Source of the DNA: Rubripirellula sp.
GTDB lineage: Bacteria > Planctomycetota > Planctomycetia > Pirellulales > Pirellulaceae
DNA: 44,685 nt
Reading direction: 5' to 3'
Assembly: GCA_016779185.1 (NCBI GenBank)
Contig: JADHOA010000003.1
Coordinates: 1 to 44,685 of the forward strand
Made by a program: the position numbers and the translations under genes. The notes beneath the pieces are model-generated. The model worked only from the letters and a program-made list of their open reading frames with translations, had not been told where the DNA came from and did not search any database. Shown here in pieces: positions 18,891 to 28,044 of this stretch; positions within the stretch are counted from its first letter, which is position 1; the number at the start of each line of letters is the position of its first letter.

Positions 18891-19679
18891 TTACAGGCCA
18901 TCTGGAAGTATTCCCTTCGCAACTTCGTCTTCCCATTCGTCCATTAGCGGCCAGTTTTCTGCCAGAGTTCCAAAGTCCGCCATGTGTAGATATTGACTAA
19001 GTCGCTCGATCGTTCGATTTAAAAGGTCTGGGTCGTTGCGAAATGTTGGGCCATGACTCGGTGCTAGCCACTTAACATCGCTATCGCGAATACGTTCGAG
19101 TGAGTTAATGAATGCTTTGATGTCACTCCCGTGATGGGCATCAATTGCACCGATGCATCCATCTCTGTAGATGTTGTCACCACTAAGGAGTGTATCTCCT
19201 AATCGAAACGCAAGCTGACTATCCGTATGGCCCGGCGTGTGCCAGACTTCCATTTGGATATTACCAATCTCGATGACGTCGCCATCTTGCATGGTATTTT
19301 CGACGGTGACAGCTGGCATCGGCATCCGAAGACCTTGCGCGCTGATTTCAGCCATCGTAACGAGGGTGTCTCCTGTCTCCAGAGCAGTGATGGCTTTTGG
19401 GTGGCATGAAACGGAGGTCTTCAGTCGTTGCTTGGCTAAAGCTAGGCCTTGGATATGATCCACATCAGCATGAGTGGCGATTAACGTTTTGCAACGCGAT
19501 AATGGAAAGTCCAGTTGTCGAATGATTTCGATAAAGTCATCAACGGTTTCTTCGTATCCAATGTCAATCAGAAGCCATTCGTCATCGTCGAAGATCAAAT
19601 AAACATTGCAACCAAGAACTTCTCCTGCTTGAAAGTTCAGCTCGATAACGCCGGGAAAGATTGGTTTGCGAGGTAACAT
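18891..19679 (-). CDS. MBL-fold metallo-hydrolase
   Basis: THADVDHIQG, WHTPGHTDSQLAF, LLSGDNIYRDG, APSHGPTF. Confidence 0.92.
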   Translation of the reverse strand: MLPRKPIFPGVIELNFQAGEVLGCNVYLIFDDDEWLLIDIGYEETVDDFIEIIRQLDFPLSRCKTLIATHADVDHIQGLALAKQRLKTSVSCHPKAITALETGDTLVTMAEISAQGLRMPMPAVTVENTMQDGDVIEIGNIQMEVWHTPGHTDSQLAFRLGDTLLSGDNIYRDGCIGAIDAHHGSDIKAFINSLERIRDSDVKWLAPSHGPTFRNDPDLLNRTIERLSQYLHMADFGTLAENWPLMDEWEDEVAKGILPDGL

Positions 19680-19751
19680 GTTCTGGATTCAGCGACGAGC
19701 GAAAAAGTGATAACGAGAAATCTACAGTGAACTTCCTAAATCAATGCTTCC

Positions 19752-20681
19752 TTATCTAGTGTTCGCAGCACTCGACTGAGTAACAAACGGTTTTAACAAA
19801 TTTGGCAGTCCTTGCTCAAATGTTGGGTATTTGAGTTTGGGTAAGAGAGTATTTTTCATCTTTCGATTCCAGACTCTTTTGTTTCCCTCTGCCCGAGAAT
19901 GATTAGTCGAAGGATCATTGATATTGATAAAGGTCGGCGGGGATGCCTTTAGATATTGGGCGATGAACGAATAATAGTCAGCTCTTTTTGTTGGACGATC
20001 ATCCGAGACGACATATTTCGATTGATCTGCTTTTTCTATGGCAGCGGTGACAGCCTGTGCCGCATCTTCCACATGTATTAGGTTGAGATAACTATTTGGG
20101 GAGGTTTTGATGGGTGTATTATTCAAGACGTTTTGGCAATTGGGTACTCGATTCGGCCCGTAAATGCCGGCGAGACGCAGGATATTCCACGGCTGATTAG
20201 GGCGATCACGTCGTAACAGATCTTCCGCCGCTAGGTGAGCACGAGTACTCGGGCGATTCGGAAAAGTGGGGGAATTCTCATCAACCCACAAGCCATCGCG
20301 TTGGTGATAAACACCAGTGGAACTGATATAGACAACATTTTCAGCTGCACTAATGTACGGGAGTAGGGTCTTAAGTCCGATTACTAGGGACTCCCAATGA
20401 CTACGTTTTTCTTCCCTGCCTCGACTCACCGCGATGACAATATGAGTGAAAGCATCGAGATTTGATAACGTTCGCCTATCATTCCAGTCCGAGAGAATCG
20501 GGCTAATCCCTATATTCCTTATTTTTTTGCACGATTCACGACTTCGAGCGGTTCCCCAGACCTCAGAATGACTCAAAAGTAGCTGTCTTCCGATCTCTCT
20601 ACCCAAGTATCCACAACCGTAGATCAACACACGTTTGTCTTGGAGGTGAGTGGATTCGGTCGATGTACGTTTAGAAGTCAT
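19752..20681 (-). CDS. NAD(P)-binding SDR-type epimerase/dehydratase-like protein
   Basis: VLIYGCGYLGREIGRQLL Rossmann motif; NVVYISSTGVYHQRDGLWVDENSP; LAGIYGPNRVPN. The ORF runs to 20819, but the ATG at 20681 (MTSKRTSTES) fits the domain start and avoids overlap with the divergent gene. Confidence 0.85.
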   Translation of the reverse strand: MTSKRTSTESTHLQDKRVLIYGCGYLGREIGRQLLLSHSEVWGTARSRESCKKIRNIGISPILSDWNDRRTLSNLDAFTHIVIAVSRGREEKRSHWESLVIGLKTLLPYISAAENVVYISSTGVYHQRDGLWVDENSPTFPNRPSTRAHLAAEDLLRRDRPNQPWNILRLAGIYGPNRVPNCQNVLNNTPIKTSPNSYLNLIHVEDAAQAVTAAIEKADQSKYVVSDDRPTKRADYYSFIAQYLKASPPTFININDPSTNHSRAEGNKRVWNRKMKNTLLPKLKYPTFEQGLPNLLKPFVTQSSAANTR

Positions 20682-20788
20682 TTTTTGTATCTCTGGAATC
20701 GTGACTACACTGTTAAAATGAAATTCAATCCGATACGAATTTTTGTGGAATAGGACCGGTGAAAAATAATCGAATTCAAGAATTTGAG

Positions 20789-21934
20789 ATGTGTCGGAAT
20801 ATTTCGTCACTGAGGCCAAAGTTGCTTTTGGTAATGATCGTCAGCCTAGTGTTTCTTAACACTGTCTTTGAGCTGACAAGAGTAACCGCTCAGGTTTCCA
20901 GCAATCTTATTTTAGATCATGTCGATGAACTTAGGTTTATCACGAAAGACTCGTCTCTGGCAGAGGATATTGGAGAATCAACGGATGATGGTACCCGCTG
21001 CGATGTTGATGATTCTTTGCTGCACCTTCTCAGTAAGGGTGGCATACCAAAAACGATCGATGAGCTTCGTGCGTTGGAGATTCAGCATCACAAGGTTGCC
21101 AAAGCCGCTGATAGCTGTACCGTCGGTGTCAAGATTGGAGCCGCTAAGGGATGTGGGGTAATCGTCACAAAGAGTGGCTATGTGTTGACTGCTGCCCATG
21201 TAGCGATGCGTCCTGGAATGAAAGCTGAACTGTTTTTGTCTGATGGACGAGTGGTGAATGCGATGGCTTTGGGTATGAATCGAAGTGTCGATGCGGGACT
21301 AATGAAAATTGACGAAGGTCAAAATAATGGAGAGCCTTGGCCTCATGCTGCTTTGGGCAGCAGCAAACCGCTTGTCCCAGGTATGTGGTGCATCGCTACG
21401 GGGCACCCAGGAGGGTTTAATGATCAAAGAGGTTCAGTAACGCGGGTTGGAAGAATTCTTGCAGTACGAAATTTAGCCATTGTTACTGACTGTGCGCTCA
21501 TTGGTGGTGACAGTGGTGGGCCGTTATTCAATTTGGCTGGGGAGTTAATCGCTGTGCACAGTCGAATCGGTAATGACGTTGCAGATAACTTGCATGTGCC
21601 AATTAATCACTATGCTGAATCGTGGGAGCGAATGCAACGCGGTGAGTCGTGGGGATATCTACCAGGTTTTAAGCCGGTGCTTGGTGTCCGTGGTAGCCCT
21701 TCATCTGAAAAAGCCGTGATCGAAGTCGTTCGAACCGGCTCACCGGCTGATAACGCGGGATTGAAAGAGGGAGATATCGTCGAAGAATTCGGTGATAAAC
21801 TCATCACTAATTTTCAGTCGCTTCAAGAAGCGGTGGCAGATACGATGCCAGGGGAGAGAGTTCGGTTGCTGATCAATCGCAATGGAAGAACTCGAGTGAT
21901 CGTCGTAGAAATTGGCCGTGCGGGTGAATCTTGA
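20789..21934 (+). CDS. Secreted trypsin-like (S1C/DegP-type) serine protease with C-terminal PDZ domain
   Basis: Triad context LTAAHVAM (His), SVDAGLMKID (Asp), IGGDSGGPLFN (Ser); PDZ VVRTGSPADNAGLKEGDIVEEFGDKLI. The ORF opens with GTG at 20759; the ATG at 20789 is a better signal-peptide start. Confidence 0.92.
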   Translation: MCRNISSLRPKLLLVMIVSLVFLNTVFELTRVTAQVSSNLILDHVDELRFITKDSSLAEDIGESTDDGTRCDVDDSLLHLLSKGGIPKTIDELRALEIQHHKVAKAADSCTVGVKIGAAKGCGVIVTKSGYVLTAAHVAMRPGMKAELFLSDGRVVNAMALGMNRSVDAGLMKIDEGQNNGEPWPHAALGSSKPLVPGMWCIATGHPGGFNDQRGSVTRVGRILAVRNLAIVTDCALIGGDSGGPLFNLAGELIAVHSRIGNDVADNLHVPINHYAESWERMQRGESWGYLPGFKPVLGVRGSPSSEKAVIEVVRTGSPADNAGLKEGDIVEEFGDKLITNFQSLQEAVADTMPGERVRLLINRNGRTRVIVVEIGRAGES

Positions 21935-21937
21935 GTC

Positions 21938-22984
21938 ATGATGAAAAGTTTGTTTATTCAACTGAATCAAAACGGTGAAGTCACAATGTTCCGAGCGAAG
22001 TTTGCGTTGAAAGTTTTAGTTTGTCTCGGTGTGGTGATGGTAGGTCAGTTACGAGCTGATGAACGCAGAGACCATCCTGAAGTTCTCGATTTATTTCGAC
22101 CGCTTGGTATACAGATTCAAGATTCAGTGGTGCAAGTATTATGTGGTGGTTCACCCGTCGCACTGGGAACAGTCGTGGCTGCAGACGGATATGTGATGAC
22201 GAAAAGAAGCGAACTAACCAGTGATCCGATAAGGGTGAGATTCTCTGACGGAAGGCTGTTTCCAGCACGCGTTGCAGCTGTTCAGCGAAGAAATGATTTA
22301 GCATTGATTCGCGTTGATGCTGATATCATTTTCAAGCCACTTACGTTTGATACCCACTCGCCAGAAATCGCTACGTTTCTTCTTTCGGTGGGACGAGCGG
22401 GAAGAACGATAGGTCTGGGTGTTGTTGGAGTAAGAGAGAGATCCATCAAGCATCAGGGAAGACTCGGAGTTCTGCTTGAAGATGATGCAAAGGGTAGAGC
22501 GATCGTCCAGTTGGTGATTCCAGAGAGTGGCGCCGCGATTGCAGGAATTAGTCCAGGGGATCGTATTGTCGCGATCAATGGGGAAGAAGAACGCAGCAGA
22601 GATGCTGTTATTAATCGCTTGAAAGGGATGTATCCTGGCGAAAGCGTTCGTTTGACAATCCTCAGGCCAAATGAGTTGAGTGATTTTGAATCTATCGATG
22701 TGAATGCACAAATTCGTGATATTGGTATGCTTCAAGAATCACCGAGCGATACCAAAGTCAATGGTCCTCGAAATATGCGGTTGAGCGGATTCGAGCGAGT
22801 CATCCAGCATGATACGGTTTTGAATCCAGAAGAATGCGGAGGTCCTGTTTTAGATTCGCAGGGTCGTGCAATTGGTATCAATATTGCCAGAGCGGGAAGA
22901 GTAGTTAGTTATCTTCTACCATCTTCCTTGATTCTTCCAGAGATGCTTCAAATGTTGGAGGAAGCCAGAGCAAACCTTGAGTGA
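21938..22984 (+). CDS. Degenerate DegP-like pseudoprotease with internal PDZ domain
   Basis: GTVVAADGYVMTKRSELTSDPIRVRFSDGRLFPARVAAVQRRNDLALIRVD, then PDZ (PESGAAIAGISPGDRIVAINGEE), then EECGGPVLDSQGRAIGINIARAGR. Starts 3 nt after the upstream stop; alternative signal-peptide start at 21986 (MFRAKFALKVLVCLG). Confidence 0.82.
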   Translation: MMKSLFIQLNQNGEVTMFRAKFALKVLVCLGVVMVGQLRADERRDHPEVLDLFRPLGIQIQDSVVQVLCGGSPVALGTVVAADGYVMTKRSELTSDPIRVRFSDGRLFPARVAAVQRRNDLALIRVDADIIFKPLTFDTHSPEIATFLLSVGRAGRTIGLGVVGVRERSIKHQGRLGVLLEDDAKGRAIVQLVIPESGAAIAGISPGDRIVAINGEEERSRDAVINRLKGMYPGESVRLTILRPNELSDFESIDVNAQIRDIGMLQESPSDTKVNGPRNMRLSGFERVIQHDTVLNPEECGGPVLDSQGRAIGINIARAGRVVSYLLPSSLILPEMLQMLEEARANLE

Positions 22985-22988
22985 TCGA

Positions 22989-23501
22989 TCATTGTTTATC
23001 AGTGAGTATTTTTTGCAATATTGCAACATCGAGCCACTCGCCGTTCAAACGCCCGATTTCTTTTTGAATGCCGACCATTTCGTATCCACATCGAAAATGA
23101 AATTGTAGGCTTCTTTGATTCCCGGCAATCACACGCGAGACAAGATGGTGGATACCTTGCTCGGCACATACATCTTCTGTTTTTTGCAACAGGCCCCTCG
23201 AGTGACCTTTTCCCGTATGAGCAGACCAAAAATAGATTGCTATTTCACGAGTCAATCGGTAACCGAATCGTGGGCTAAACGATCTCGCAGATGACCAACC
23301 GATAATGCCATCTCGATTTTCTGCAACGAACCAAATATTGTTTGGATTGTCAACAATTTCTTGCGACAGTGTTTCTTCCTGCCAATACTCGGTTTCAAAA
23401 GTTGAGCCACCGAGATCAATGTGGGAATTGTAGATTCGACAGATCTCTGGAATATCACTGCGGTTAGCAATTCGATAGTTTGTGGCATTCGACTCATTCA
23501 T
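22989..23501 (-). CDS. GNAT-family N-acetyltransferase (phosphinothricin acetyltransferase-like)
   Basis: YRIANRSDIPEICRIYNSHI, FVAENRDGIIGWSSARSF, REIAIYF, VIAGNQRSLQFHFRCGYEMVG. Confidence 0.88.
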   Translation of the reverse strand: MNESNATNYRIANRSDIPEICRIYNSHIDLGGSTFETEYWQEETLSQEIVDNPNNIWFVAENRDGIIGWSSARSFSPRFGYRLTREIAIYFWSAHTGKGHSRGLLQKTEDVCAEQGIHHLVSRVIAGNQRSLQFHFRCGYEMVGIQKEIGRLNGEWLDVAILQKILTDKQ

Positions 23502-24318
23502 TTTTGTTTATTATCGCTTCTACCATCGTTGTTTTGGAACGAAGCCAGCTGATTCCCGAATTGATATTTTCGTAGTGTGATGATTTAAGTTTGCCATCGT
23601 GTTCTAGCCCGTGAAGAATGATTTTCTTGTGATCTCCACCATAGGTTTTAATCATCTCATCTTGCAGGTATCTGGGTACCAACCGGTCTAATTCTGATTG
23701 GAGAAAAATTGCCGGCGAAGAACAACGCGGCGCCGTGACACAAGCATTCATTTCGTCACAAAGATGGTTCGCGACAGAATCTATGCGAGAGCCGAAAGGG
23801 TATTTTCGTGCTACCCGTTTGACAACCGGTATGAGTGGTGGAGGGTTTCGCAGGATTAGGCCAACGCGTCCTCGGAGATCGTTGTTATTAGAAGCGATAT
23901 ACAAAGCACTCAAGCATCCTAGGCTATTACCAACTAACCAGATGGGCAAGTCATCACCTACTCGATCTCTAGCCACTCTCCAAAAAGCAAGGGCTGTTTT
24001 TGCAATTGTTGTAAGCTTGGCTTTTCCCTCGCTGCGGCCATAGCCAGGAGGATTCCAAGTCCAGATTTGGCTGTTGACATCCGGCATCGCAGGCAACGGG
24101 AAATTTGAGCTGCGTTCTGCGCGGCCTGCGGTTCCTGGGAACTTCAGTATTAAAAGCTCTAGTGCATCTGTTCTATTACCATTCTCTTGAACAAAGAATT
24201 CTAGTTGATTCTTGTTGAGCACCACCGACTCTCTGCGAGCATTACCGCAGTTGATTGAATTGCGTGTTGGTTTGAGAACAAGGTAATCAAGGAGCGATTC
24301 TCTCATTCGTTCAAACAT
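23494..24318 (-). CDS. Alpha/beta hydrolase
   Basis: WNPPGYGRSEGKAKL, nucleophile elbow LVGNSLGCLSALYIAS, late His region LHGLEHDGKL. Overlaps the GNAT gene by 8 bp. Confidence 0.85.
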   Translation of the reverse strand: MFERMRESLLDYLVLKPTRNSINCGNARRESVVLNKNQLEFFVQENGNRTDALELLILKFPGTAGRAERSSNFPLPAMPDVNSQIWTWNPPGYGRSEGKAKLTTIAKTALAFWRVARDRVGDDLPIWLVGNSLGCLSALYIASNNNDLRGRVGLILRNPPPLIPVVKRVARKYPFGSRIDSVANHLCDEMNACVTAPRCSSPAIFLQSELDRLVPRYLQDEMIKTYGGDHKKIILHGLEHDGKLKSSHYENINSGISWLRSKTTMVEAIINKNE

Positions 24319-24344
24319 AACAATTGCTTAGGGTTGTGGATCAA

Positions 24345-26384
24345 TCAATGAACTCTTTGTCCCGGCAAAGCACCTTCATCAACACCAAGAATAAAGACCT
24401 CAGATCCTCCTGGTCCGGCAGCAGTGACCATGCCCTCGCTTAAACCGAAACGCATTTTTCGTGGTTTAAGATTAGCAACCATGATCACTAAGCGACCGAC
24501 TAGATCCTCGGGCTGATAAGCAGCTTTGATCCCTGCAAAAACCTGCCGAGTTTCACTGCCACCCAAGCTGAGTTGCAATTTTAGTAATTTATTTGCCTCT
24601 GGAACGTGCTCCGCAGAAATAACACGAGCAACTCGTAGATCTACCTTGGAGAAATCTTCAATGCTTATTTCTTCAGAAATAGGTTCGTCATTCAACGGTT
24701 GATCGCTATCGACGTAAGATGAATCAGGATCTGACTCAATTGCCTGATCAAGGTTTTTGCTTTCTTCAATCATTTTCTCAAGATCCTCAATTTGTAAGCG
24801 ATCGAGCATACGATTGAATTTCCCAACTTTCGCAGCAAGTAATGGATTCTTACTTTGGTCCCACGAAGTGATTGGTTCATTTAGCCACTGGCTGTATTGC
24901 TCGGCTAGGGTTGGTATAACGGGTTTAAGGTAGATGATTAATTGTCGAAAAAGATTTATCGCAACGGTGCAGACCGCTTGTAATTCATCCTTTCTATCAG
25001 GATCTTTTTTCATTTCCCATGGTTTAGCATGCTCAACGAATGGATTTGCTGCATCGGCTAGCTCCATGATTCGACGAATTGCTTTTGAGTAATCCTTGGA
25101 TTCATATGCTGCAGCTATTTCATCACCGGCTTTCACGCCTTCAGTGAAAAGCCCTCCATCATCCGGATACTGCTCCGCTAATCCTGTTTCTTGAGCGAAT
25201 TTACCAACACGGCTCGCAAGGTTAACAACCTTGCCAACTAGATCTGTGTTTACCTTCTGGGAAAATTCGTCGAGTCCTAAATCTAGATCTTCGACCCGAG
25301 GTGTTAGCTTGGAGGCGTAGAAGTAACGGAGGTACGCTGGATTGATGTACTTTAAATACGTTTCAGCAGCGATAAAGGTGCCTTTGCTTTTAGACATCTT
25401 TTCACCATTGATGGTCAGAAATCCATGTATATGCACTTTGGTTGGCAAATTGAAGCCTGCTGTTTTCAGCATTCCCGGCCAAAATAAAGTGTGAAAATAC
25501 GTGATGTCTTTTCCGATGAAATGGTGGATTTCTGTGTTTTCATTTTTCCACCATTGATCTAGTGATTCATTGTTTGCTTCGCACCATTGCTGAGTGGTGG
25601 CGATATAGCCAATAGGAGCATCAAACCAGACGTACCAGTAGTTTCCTGGAGCATCCGGAATTTCAAATCCAAAATAGGGAGTAGGGCGGCTTACATCCCA
25701 GTCTCGCAGTTCATCATTGAGAAAATGGCCCTTGAGATAATTAGCTACTTCGCTCTGTAGGTGATCACCTTCTTGAATCCACTGCACCAGAAATTGACGA
25801 AGTTGTTCAAGTTCTACAAAGAGATGAGTTGCGTTTTTTAGAACCGGAGTCGCACCACTAAGGGTGCTCTTGGGGTTAATTAACTCAGTGGGGCTATAGG
25901 TGTGCCCACAATTACAATTGTCACCAGCTTGGTCAGTCAGCCCGCATTTTGGGCAGGTTCCCCTAACAAATCTGTCAGCGAGGAAGGTTTCTGCCTGTGG
26001 ATCGTATAGTTGCTCGATGGTTCGCTCAGCGACCATTCCAGCATTCCTTAATGCCGTCCAAAATAGAGAACACAACTCTTTGTTTTCGGCAGAGTTAGTA
26101 CTGCCGTAATGATCGAACTCAATACCAAATCCTGCGAAATCCCGCTGGTGAGAATCGCTCATCGAAGCAATAAGGTCTTCTTCGCTGCGCCCCTCGTTCC
26201 GTGCACGGATCATAATTGCTGTCCCGTGTGTATCATCCGCACACAAATAGATACATCGGTGACCACGAAGTCGCTGAAAGCGAGCCCAGATATCCGTTTG
26301 AATGTATTCAACAAGATGTCCTAAATGGATAGGGCCATTCGCGTAGGGTAGGGCACTAGTGACGAGAATGTTTCGTTGCATCAT
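24345..26384 (-). CDS. metG: Methionyl-tRNA synthetase with C-terminal tRNA-binding (EMAP/OB) domain
   Basis: [17 protein letters not shown]-type start ([26 protein letters not shown]), Zn-knuckle region [25 protein letters not shown]-terminal [32 protein letters not shown]. Confidence 0.97.
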   Translation of the reverse strand: MMQRNILVTSALPYANGPIHLGHLVEYIQTDIWARFQRLRGHRCIYLCADDTHGTAIMIRARNEGRSEEDLIASMSDSHQRDFAGFGIEFDHYGSTNSAENKELCSLFWTALRNAGMVAERTIEQLYDPQAETFLADRFVRGTCPKCGLTDQAGDNCNCGHTYSPTELINPKSTLSGATPVLKNATHLFVELEQLRQFLVQWIQEGDHLQSEVANYLKGHFLNDELRDWDVSRPTPYFGFEIPDAPGNYWYVWFDAPIGYIATTQQWCEANNESLDQWWKNENTEIHHFIGKDITYFHTLFWPGMLKTAGFNLPTKVHIHGFLTINGEKMSKSKGTFIAAETYLKYINPAYLRYFYASKLTPRVEDLDLGLDEFSQKVNTDLVGKVVNLASRVGKFAQETGLAEQYPDDGGLFTEGVKAGDEIAAAYESKDYSKAIRRIMELADAANPFVEHAKPWEMKKDPDRKDELQAVCTVAINLFRQLIIYLKPVIPTLAEQYSQWLNEPITSWDQSKNPLLAAKVGKFNRMLDRLQIEDLEKMIEESKNLDQAIESDPDSSYVDSDQPLNDEPISEEISIEDFSKVDLRVARVISAEHVPEANKLLKLQLSLGGSETRQVFAGIKAAYQPEDLVGRLVIMVANLKPRKMRFGLSEGMVTAAGPGGSEVFILGVDEGALPGQRVH

Positions 26385-26606
26385 TCGGATTCACGAATAG
26401 GTGGTACTGCGAAATGCGCAGTTGTGCGTTCGCCGTTTACTTTTTGTAGTAAGTTTCGTTGTTTATTTAAACACGCTGTTTGGAATTGTAATCGCCAAAT
26501 GCCAAAGCGACGACAGGGTTATCCGCGATAGGAGTCCTTGAAGTTTGTTACGGAATGAGTCATTGCGATACCTTTTTTGACATTTCGGCCTTCAGTCATT
26601 CGATCC

Positions 26607-26631
26607 GACAAGATTTTGGGCTTGTCTTTTT
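26607..26631 (+). terminator. Small intrinsic terminator/attenuator-like hairpin in the leader of the Trx-protease gene
   Basis: GACAAG (26607-26612) / CTTGTC (26621-26626) followed by TTTTT (26627-26631); no annotated + strand gene immediately upstream. Confidence 0.35.
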
Positions 26632-26779
26632 CTAGATCTTTGGAGGACGATGACTAAAGTCGAGTTTCGGTTAAAGCAATGGGCGCTGCGACCCGGAAAT
26701 TTTTGAAAAGATTATTCGGTCAACTTTCGTGTAGAAGGTAGGTGCCTCCTAGACATCTGTGCTTCAAGGAGTGATCACG

Positions 26780-27928
26780 ATGGGGCGGTTTGCCGCATTT
26801 TTTTTGATGGTACTCAGCTTCGTGGTCGGGCAGTCTCGTTTGCTGGCGGGGGGGAATGATGCAGTTCTGCTTTTTTTCACATCCTCCACTTCTGCTCCAT
26901 CTCAAACGATGTTGCCCATCGTTTCTTCGTTAGAACGCGAAGGCGTACCCGTGAGACGTGTTGAGGTATCCCAAGAGCCATATTTAGTGGCACGATACGG
27001 AGTTCGTTCCACGCCAACATTTATTGTGTTGGTTGGTTCTCGTGAAGTGACCCGCTTAACGGGTGTACAGAGAGACGAGCAATTGAATCGAGCGCTGCAG
27101 ATCGCTGATCACCGCAGTCTTGTTACGACGGGGGCGAGAACCATCGACAAACCCATCTTAGTCAATCCAAAATTGCCAGTGTCTGAGCAACGTCATCATT
27201 TGCAACATCCACGGGATCTTTCTGGTCAAGATTTTTCTAAATGGATTCAACGTCAAACGATAAGGGAATCTGAACAACAAAGCGACTGGAGCGAATTGAT
27301 GCCTAGTCGCAACACCGCGATTGGGATTGAAAAAGCAAGGTCCGCAACGGTACGGCTAAGAGTTTATGATCCAACAGGTTATGGGATTGGTACTGGGACG
27401 ATTATTGATAGTCGAGAAAGTGAATCGCTGGTACTGACCTGTGGTCATCTTTTTCGAGATGCTGGTCTACATGCAAAGCTCGAGGTAGATGTTTTTCATC
27501 ATGGCGAGCATCACACTGTCCCTGGAAGATTAATAGATTTTGACTCGAATTCGCGAGACATCGCGCTCGTTGCGATCCGGCCGAGATTCCAAGTTGCGTC
27601 TGTGAAAATCAGAGACCAAAAGTTAGCTGTAAGAAGTGGTGATTCTGTGTTCACTTTTGGATGTAATCGGGGTGAAGAGCCGAGTCGTATCGATACTAGG
27701 ATTACAGGAGTAAATAAGTACAACCAGCATTTAGGTTTATCGAATCTCGAGGTTTTTGGCGCTCCGATTGATGGCCGAAGCGGAGGTGGGCTGTTTGATC
27801 AAAATGGATATTTGATCGGCGTTTGCAATGCAGCCGACTACCGAGACAATGTCGGCATTTACGCTGCGTTAGGTGTAATTCGCTGGCAGTTGGAGCGAAT
27901 TGGCATGACGTATTTGATTGGTTCTTGA
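26780..27928 (+). CDS. Secreted thioredoxin-fold (no CxxC) fused to trypsin-like serine protease
   Basis: Signal peptide MGRFAAFFLMVLSFVVGQSRLLAG; Trx-like AVLLFFTSSTSAPSQTMLPIVSSLEREGVPVRRVEVSQEPYLVARYGVRSTPTFIVLVGSREVTRLTGV; protease motifs LTCGHLF, SRDIALVAIR, GRSGGGLFDQNG. The ORF opens at 26759; ATG 26780 preferred. Confidence 0.87.
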   Translation: MGRFAAFFLMVLSFVVGQSRLLAGGNDAVLLFFTSSTSAPSQTMLPIVSSLEREGVPVRRVEVSQEPYLVARYGVRSTPTFIVLVGSREVTRLTGVQRDEQLNRALQIADHRSLVTTGARTIDKPILVNPKLPVSEQRHHLQHPRDLSGQDFSKWIQRQTIRESEQQSDWSELMPSRNTAIGIEKARSATVRLRVYDPTGYGIGTGTIIDSRESESLVLTCGHLFRDAGLHAKLEVDVFHHGEHHTVPGRLIDFDSNSRDIALVAIRPRFQVASVKIRDQKLAVRSGDSVFTFGCNRGEEPSRIDTRITGVNKYNQHLGLSNLEVFGAPIDGRSGGGLFDQNGYLIGVCNAADYRDNVGIYAALGVIRWQLERIGMTYLIGS

Positions 27929-28003
27929 TGTAAGCGTGTCTGGTTGTATCAACTGAGGAATGACGCATTCGTTCTAGTCCGTGCAATCCATTCTGTATCT
28001 CAA

Positions 28004-28031
28004 AAACCACGAGGACCTAGCGGTCATCGTG
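28004..28031 (-). terminator. Putative intrinsic terminator for the DUF1080-PhoD gene
   Basis: Stem CACGAGGACC (28008-28017) / GGTCATCGTG (28022-28031), one mismatch, TAGC loop; on the minus strand it is followed by GGTTTTTG. Confidence 0.6.
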
Positions 28032-28044
28032 ATTAAAAACGGCC

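Noticed and set aside
22298-22735. 145-aa minus-strand ORF opposite the pseudoprotease
   Set aside because: Antisense shadow ORF with no recognisable motif.
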